This document shows, piece by piece, positions 57,401 through 64,000 of a stretch of 64,000 nt of DNA. The DNA is taken from contig NC_132897.1 in assembly GCF_030463535.1 (NCBI RefSeq), forward strand, positions 6,392,321 through 6,456,320, written 5' to 3'. The notes under the pieces are model-generated. The model was given only the letters and a program-made list of their open reading frames with translations, was not told the origin of the DNA and made no database searches. This DNA comes from Salminus brasiliensis (Eukaryota; Chordata; Actinopteri; Characiformes; Bryconidae). Within the stretch, counting starts at the first letter, position 1. The number at the start of each line of letters is the position of its first letter. A program made the translations under genes and the position numbers.

Positions 57401-58285
57401 TATAAATATGGCCCTTTTTCCTATGAAAATTAAAACCTGTGCCACAGAATGTTTTTTTTACTATTAAGATGTATGTTGTTTAGTTATTCCGCCCCAGAAA
57501 AGGGACAGTTCAAAGAAATAATTGAAAAACTTCATATTGCCATGATACTCAGGCCCATGATGAGTATATGTAAACCTCAGACCACAACTGTAAACAGTGA
57601 CACCTATTGGAGTTACACAGAGTTAGTTGTATCAACAGTACAGTGTTATTTTCTGTGTACTTTTTTTTATTATGACTAATTACAAACTGAACTTTGATTA
57701 TTTATTTCTTGGTATTTCATTGTGATCCCTTACCCATTAATTGGAAATTATCAAGGGGGGGCTGATAAGTTAAAAAAAATGCAAATAGAAAGCCCCTAAT
57801 GCAATTGTTTTGTGTGCCATCTCAAGATCAAAGAAAAAAAAAAGATGATTACAATCAAAGTGACTATAATTCTCCACCCCCATAAACACACACACCTGTT
57901 TTTGATGTTTTCCCGGTGTGTGTGTTTGTTGGGGTGGGGAGGTATGTCATTCACCTTGAATGCAATGACAATGATAGGACCGTAACCGTCTATTATACGC
58001 GTTGAGTGTAGGAGGTAAAATGATCTCTTATACTTCTGATTCCTTAGGTTTTTGTTTCCTGTACAACAGGACAGAAACTGGGGCAGTCAGGTTTTCCTGT
58101 GTAGGCGTAGAAGCCCTGCAGGAAAACAGAAGAGTTTAAGTACCGTTTATTTTCCAACATGACAGCTTAATAACACTTAATTTTAGTCTGAAAAAACAGC
58201 AGTTGATAAGAACACCTCTATTCCCAGTCTGTAATTAAACATTCATATGTTCACAATTAACTTGGACACATGCTCAAACTTTTGA
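57401..58285. other. intergenic, nothing recognised
   Basis: AT-rich; short GT stretch near 57916. No gene or element identified. Confidence 0.5.
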
Positions 58286-58289
58286 AATA

Positions 58290-58426
58290 AAGGTATGGCT
58301 CCTGAGTGGTGCAGCCATCTATACACTGGCCTTATCATCAGATAAAAAGGTAAAGGTGCACATATTTGTCACTGCACTACATACAGTGAAATGTGTCCTC
58401 TGCATTTGATCCATCTGTAGTGGTGA

Positions 58427-58457
<31 letters not shown>

Positions 58458-58620
58458 CTCTAGTGAACTAGGGTCAGTGATCACACACACCCAGAGCGGT
58501 GGGCAGCCAACTCCAGTGCCCTGTGAGCAAAGATGGGCCTTGCTGAGCCCATGTTTAGAACCCCCAAAAACCTATTATCAATAGCCTGGAGCTCTAACCG
58601 CTGAGCCACCACTGCCCCAT
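58290..58620 (-). mobile_element. tRNA-derived SINE, copy 4 (minus), next to another SINE head
   Basis: 58347-58620 matches copies 1-3 in reverse (GGTAAAGGTGCACATATTTG start, internal CA run, CCAGAGCGGTGGGCAGCCAA, CTCTAACCGCTGAGCCACCA end). The B box is mutated. Directly before it, 58290-58345 (plus) CTCCTGAGTGGTGCAGCCAT looks like the tRNA head of a different SINE. Confidence 0.85.
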
Positions 58621-59329
58621 GCGTGCATAGTATCAGGGGGCCAGGATGTGTGTGTGTGGGGGTTAGCATCTCCTGTGACTGACAGTGGCCTTAAGAAGAT
58701 ATGAACGTGAATGTAGCAATCCTCCAAAGAGCCTTTCAAAAGCTGATAAACCTTCACACATTGTAAAGGGCCTTTATGATGAGGTTTATTTCTATAATCA
58801 TTCCTACAAGCAGAACGTTTTTTTTATGGTATTGAGTAAGTACTGTATGGTTTAGTTTTGTTTAAAGAACTATGTAAATGAGGTACACAAGTATAAAAAA
58901 TAAAGATGGAGTTTTCTGGAATAGTGCATCTACATAGGAACCTTTATGAAAATACAGTGAATCCATGGAATATGTTTCTGGTTTAAACTGTAGGTAAAGA
59001 GGGAAATACTGCAGAACTGCATCTGCATATGAAGTTCCTTCTTACATTTCTGCAGACAAATGAACAAGGAACTCTGAAAAGAAGAAGTTAGTTTTCAGAT
59101 GTAACAGACTCTTGTGTCAGAGTTCTGTAGAAGGTAAACAGATGACACATTAAGTGTAGGAATATAGACCATGTTTCCATGTTTCCCAACAGTAAATATA
59201 CTCTTGAAAATAGGGTTCTGCAGAGTACTGCCATGGAAGAAGCACTTTAGATTCCACAAGAAAAGTTAGTAATGTTAGTCAGCTGCTGTAATCAGTCTCG
59301 ATTTCACACTGTTTGTAAAGTCTTATTTA
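58621..59329. other. intergenic, nothing recognised
   Basis: AT-rich sequence with no exon or element identified. Confidence 0.5.
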
Positions 59330-59752
59330 CTTAATAATACAGTGCGGTTTCAGAGTCAGATCTGTTTGTTTCTTTTCTTCTACAGTTTTTGGCAAAGGGA
59401 TCCCTTCAGTTAAACACTTTGCATCCAAATTTCCATTTCCTATCCAACATTTTCCAATTAAAATAAAACATTTAATGCTTTTAATGGAGGCACGCACACT
59501 GTCGCTAGCACTGCGTGTTGACACATGCAGGCACTTGCTGACTATTGTAGGCATTTTCAATTCCTCAATGCACCACACAGCATTTTCACAATAACACATT
59601 AAATAAAAGCCATACTGGGACCACAGAAAGCCACCATCGATAACACGTGACTTGAAAATAACCTCCTCTAATGTTACTATCCCAGCCCTGTACAGCTCAT
59701 ACAGTCTGCCGCCACTGCTGAAAAAAAAAAATCCTAGAGGAAACACTGCATA
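59330..59752 (-). mobile_element. possible hAT-type element fragment with a 139-codon ORF
   Basis: Read on the minus strand it begins CAGTGTTTCCTCTAGGATTT, a terminus seen in many fish hAT-like repeats, and continues into an open frame (59746-59327) that encodes no family I recognise. The ORF may be chance. Confidence 0.35.
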
Positions 59753-60279
59753 TTATGTGTGAAACCAGCCTTATGTTTGCTCATAGCGCTTATATAGCCC
59801 TCATATGATCAAATTGTATGCTGTGACTTGCCATGTGTTCTTAGCTTTCTCAGTGTGAAACTGCACTCGCGTTCATGTCCTGTGCAACACTCTGCTAAAG
59901 CGGAAAACCCCTCGTAAATAACTTAGAGGGGCTGCTAAGTGTTTTTGTCCAGCAGAGAGAATACATCATGCTCATGAGGTCAAGGAGTCTGCAGAGACTA
60001 AACAAAGATTACAGTAAGTTTCTAGAGTGCTAGTTCCGAGAATTTCTCCAGATTCACTTTCAGGGTTAAGGCTATCAGCGGACATTCTCTTGATTTCCAG
60101 ATTATTAGTTGCCCCCACCTTGTAACTCCTTTAAATGATTCTTCCAACATCTACCTCTGTTAAACCCCCACTGACCAGATATTATTAGAGAGGTAGATCA
60201 TTCTCGACACAACAAACTGACATGGTTGAGAGAGGTCCACCACACAGTAAAATCTTGGCAACATTGATTGTGTTGTCTT

Positions 60280-61060
60280 ATAGAATCAGAATCAGAATCA
60301 GAATCGGACTTTGGCCAAGTATGCTTACACATACAAGGAATTTGTTTTTGGTTACAGTAGCTCACAGTGCACGATAACTGACATTACAGAAGTAACAAAC
60401 ACACCCAACCTTCACACAAACACACACACACACACACACACAGTGACATACACGCACAGACACACCTGTAAACTTAACATGTGCAGAGTTGTATATTTAA
60501 AGTAAAGTGATAAGTGCAGCAGTAAAGAACAGTGCAGACTGGATTAAATAGATATAAATAAGGAGAACAGAGGAGTCACTGGTTGAGACGGTAGTACAGG
60601 TTGTTCTGAGACACTATCAGATAAATAAAGTGCAGTACAGAGAAAGGAGAGTGAGAGAACATCTGGATAGGATGTATGTATGTAGTAGACTGTATACAGA
60701 AAGTATTGTTGTAATGTTCAGCTGTTCATGAGTGTGATGGCGTGTGAAGAAGCTTCTCTGTAGCCTGGAAGTCTTGATCTTCAACTGGCTGAAACGCAGA
60801 CCTGAGGGAAGATACTGGAACAGGTGATGTCCAGGGTGTGACGGATCACGGACGATGTTCTCTGCACGCTTCCTGGTTCTGGCCGTGTGCAGGTCCGGTA
60901 GGGAGGGCAACTTCACACCGATGGTTCTCTCTGCAGACCTGATTAGGCGCTGCAGTCGGTGGGTGTCGTGTTTGGTGGCTGAGCTGCCCCACACTGTGAC
61001 GGATGCGGTGAGGACAGGAATATATATATAGAGGGAATGTCGATACTGAAGTATCACTAC
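60280..61060 (-). mobile_element. 3' fragment of a second non-LTR retrotransposon
   Basis: The tail is (GATTCT)n on the minus strand (60283-60306), preceded by the fish LINE 3' UTR phrase CAAATTCCTTGTATGTGTAA. The minus ORF 61057-60617 has the C-terminal region of LINE ORF2: DTHRLQRLIRSAERTIG, LPSLPDLHTARTRKRAENIV, DPSHPGHHLFQYLPSGLRF, KTSRLQRSFFTRH. The rest of the element is missing. A CA tract (60418-60442) lies in the 3' UTR. Confidence 0.85.
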
Positions 61061-62517
61061 TTAGTGTTCTTCTTGCTCTTATACACTTAAGAGCACTGCT
61101 GATTGGTTGCATTAGGTGTGCAGAGAGCTAGAGAGGGTCCAACATGTGTAGAACATTGGCATACAGTTAGTGTGGACAGTGTGTAAAATGCCCATCCACA
61201 CTCCAGCAACTGATAACACTCGTCTCAATGCAGTACCACACCACTACTATGTTGATGTGACATGCTGTGCAAATTCACCACCCAAATAATAGCATTTCAG
61301 CAGTATTTGAATGGTGATCCCATTGATAAATCTGATCTAAGATTGGGCAGCAATATATGTGCTATAGTTGCCACTTGGTAAGGGTGCTTATAGTCTACAT
61401 GCACAGACCTAGGTGCTCATAGTTTACATGCACTATATACTGGTGTATAGTGTATATACAGGACAAGCATTGCTGCTTGGATTGGAGGCCTATAGCTTGT
61501 GGTGTGGATATAAATCGAAGTTGTTGTTGTTTTTTATTTACCATAGGTAATTTGTGGTAATTAAAAGGAATGGAATTGGTTGGCCAAATGTTTCATTTAA
61601 CCAGCAGTGATTACCAAATGCAGGACTGGAAACTGGATCCATGGTCCAGAAATATGTTCTAGTAGTAAAGAGTACAAACCGGGTCCTTAAAACCTGCTGT
61701 GGTTGTTAATAATACCAGCTGTAATAATTCCAACTGTTTTCAACCGTCTGGAATCGTGCAATGCAAGTGGGAGTGCAATTACAAGTATCTACTGTAAATG
61801 ATCTCATGGGGGACAGCACAATTACAGTCACTGGATAACATCATCATTATCTCTTAATACCTTTGGACCATGTGAATACTTTGTCACTATGGAACATTTC
61901 ATAGCACATTGTCATTTGGGGCTTTTGTTGAAATAGTTCCTGTGCTTCTTAGGGGGGGAAACATGTTCTTTTGTCCAGCACACACCCTTTCAATCTACAC
62001 AACAGAAGCATGACCCACAGGAGACCTTGGCTTTGCAAAACAAGGAAACTACCCTCTCTTGCCAGGTGGGATTCAGACTTGTGCTGTGGTGGTGTTACAG
62101 TCAGTTCAGTAACAGTTCAGTTCAGGGCATGGCCCTAATCTGGCTATGGTATATGGCATACTATTATACTATAAACGTCCATTCTGCCCACTCTCTCACT
62201 ATACATGCTGTCCATCGGGGGCCAGCTATTCAATAAAATAATCAATGAACATTCAAATGTTTTCTAAAATCGTGTTGTAAAGACAACTGCATCAAACACA
62301 CATGCTGAAAACATCACAGTGTTTCTGGTTGCCATAGCGACACTTCCTCTAATTTTGGAGGGTAAATGACCCAATTAACCCTCTGCTCCCTCGGGTAGTT
62401 GGTGCCCATGAGCTCTACCCAATAACACAGAAGTTATAAGGAGTGTTTCAGTCCAGACAGCTTTTAAAATGAGGTATGTTATAGGACAACCAATCAGAAC
62501 TTAGATTAATTACATAC
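61061..62517. other. intergenic, nothing recognised
   Basis: No exon or identified element. Short near-repeat around 61380-61440 (AGGTGCTTATAGTCTACATG and AGGTGCTCATAGTTTACATG). Confidence 0.5.
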
Positions 62518-62815
62518 ACCACATGTCCATGTCCAAATGCCCCCTCCAACGAATGCATTCGGCTTGTTAAAGTTGCAACCATTGCTGACACAGATGTGCA
62601 AATGCACACACACAGCCTTTCTAGTCGAGTCATAAACATGAACCTACTTGCACCATGCCTAATTTCAGATGTGGGTTAGAGGGGTATAAAGCTCCACAGC
62701 TCAATGCTGGAATTGTGGTGCTCCATCCAAAACTTTAATAAGTTGGGGAGTTGGAGATGAGGTGGGGTGGTGATCATCAAATAAATATTTTTTTAATACC
62801 CTCAATTTCAGACAT
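62518..62815. mobile_element. miniature DNA element (same family as 23488-23996)
   Basis: CATGTCCAAATGCCCC, AACGAATGCATTCGGC, GTGCAAATGCACACA, GGGGTATAAAGC and TTTTTAATACCCTCAATTTC match the SINE-split copy at 23.5 kb and give its uninterrupted form. The right terminus is lost. Confidence 0.6.
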
Positions 62816-64000
62816 TAGCTTTGTAAGTAACAAAGGCACAGTAACAATAATGGCCTGTATATAGGTGTTTTTATATATGATTTTGTATATATGATTTTGG
62901 TGCATAAAAACACACATATGACCTCAGGGAGAAAAATAAATTGCAAGACAAAAATGTGTAAATATTTAAAGTGTAATTGCTGTTGTAACATTTGATGTAG
63001 AGAGAGGATGGACGTTTCTTATTAAATGCACAATGCACATTTTCTTTTATTACATGCATTTTGCATTGTCCAGCAATGTAGCTCCTGACAATAACACTTC
63101 CTGGAAGATTCTTATCTACCACATGTCTTTGTTATCATTTCAGTCATTTACCACATGTTCTCCAAACAAGACTATCAACTGTAAAATCCCTTCTGCAGGA
63201 CTTACTGTAAGTACTATCTTAGCGGTATAATGGCCCGCCTCCTTGACATCAAACCTCAGGCATGAGAAAGTGGCAGCAGGCATGAGAAAGTCTGCATTGC
63301 ATCATCACATTTTTCCTTATGGAAACAGCATAAATCATTGCCTGTTGGCTCCGACAGGTTGAGCCATGTGTCTATTGTTACTTTTACTTGTGTGATGTGT
63401 ACACAGACTCAAATAAATACATTAGCAGCAGCTCAAATGCGACATGAGACAAGTGGGAAATAAACTCTAATATAGACCAGCGTTATTTAATCCTGCTCCA
63501 GGCGTTATGATTTAGATAAGAATTTTAAGGGGCCCTATAATGTCAAACTGTATTTTCTTGGGCATGTTGTATGACGAAAGAGCTGTAAAATGATCCAGTT
63601 CTAAAATCATTTGTGAATCATTATAGAGCAGCTACCCCAGCACTGTTAATGTTGTAAGCTTGTAAGTTTATATTAAGTGGATGAAGTCTTTTATTCATAG
63701 CAGACAGACCATGCAAAACTGACTCTGCCAGCACAGTCTGCAGATTTCCCTGCTCTAACAGACCTACTACGCCTGACAATTAACAGGTGAGTTGAATCAG
63801 GTGTGGTTAAGTAGGAATTGCCCCTCTCACTCGATCTAGAGGCTATTCAGTTGTGAAAATGCAGCTAATGTAGTGTTTGAGTCCGTACTACCCAATAAAA
63901 ATCCATGCACAAGATATTTAATCAGAATTGCTCTTTATTAACCCCTTAAAAAGTGTTATTATAGACTTCTATTACAAGTGAATAGCCCTGCCAGTCCCTG
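62816..64000. other. intergenic with a partial miniature element
   Basis: 63724-63812 (TTTCCCTGCTCTAACAGACC, CCTGACAATTAACAGGTGAG, GAATCAGGTGTGGTTAAG) is a piece of a common fish fold-back element. A short tandem repeat GGCATGAGAAAGT..GCAGCA is at 63259-63291. Nothing else recognised. Confidence 0.5.

Overview
The window is nuclear DNA of a teleost fish. Genes have introns with GT/AG borders, the protein exons read as vertebrate orthologues, and the rest is rich in dinucleotide microsatellites, tRNA-derived SINEs, Tc1/mariner-type elements, miniature inverted-repeat elements and 5'-truncated non-LTR retrotransposons. The microRNA set (miR-130c/301c/454b/130b type) and the repeat flavour suggest an otophysan (characin, catfish or zebrafish relative); the species cannot be told from the sequence alone.

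Gene order from left to right: a plus-strand cluster of four miRNA hairpins of the miR-130/301/454 family (10.9-19.3 kb), with a CCAAT-rich candidate promoter near 8.9 kb and a candidate poly(A) signal at 19.55 kb; sdf2l1 on the minus strand (24.7-28.4 kb, 3 coding exons, ends in HDEL); ydjc on the plus strand (32.1-38.4 kb, 5 coding exons); ube2l3 on the minus strand (42.7-46.6 kb, 4 coding exons). This matches the human 22q11.21 neighbourhood MIR130B/MIR301B-SDF2L1-YDJC-UBE2L3, without CCDC116. The miRNA cluster and sdf2l1 converge, sdf2l1 and ydjc diverge, and ydjc and ube2l3 converge. The three proteins do unrelated jobs (ER chaperone cofactor, carbohydrate deacetylase-like enzyme, ubiquitin-conjugating enzyme), so this is conserved synteny rather than a pathway.

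The left 9 kb is gene-poor: a tandem array built from a LINE 3' end (1.4-2.7 kb), long TA and GT tracts, and a strongly strand-biased C-rich minisatellite (7.5-8.1 kb). Inside the miRNA transcription unit the hairpins are spread out by a GT-rich compound minisatellite (11.8-12.8 kb), a decayed repeat carrying several TTACGTCA-like sites (15.06-15.66 kb) and TA tracts. A diverged ~300-bp tandem repeat (20.0-21.7 kb) and a CTCF-consensus match (22.55 kb) separate the cluster from sdf2l1.

The right 17 kb (46.7-64 kb) has no host gene I can support. It is layered transposon debris: local duplications, a near-complete but dead Tc1 element (49.56-50.85 kb), a 3-kb LINE copy on the minus strand (52.5-55.6 kb), inverted Tc1 fragments (56.5-57.4 kb), another LINE 3' fragment (60.3-61.1 kb) and several miniature elements. 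I found no clearly new gene system. The strongest biological content is the four-member miRNA cluster, its orientation, and its candidate regulatory surroundings.
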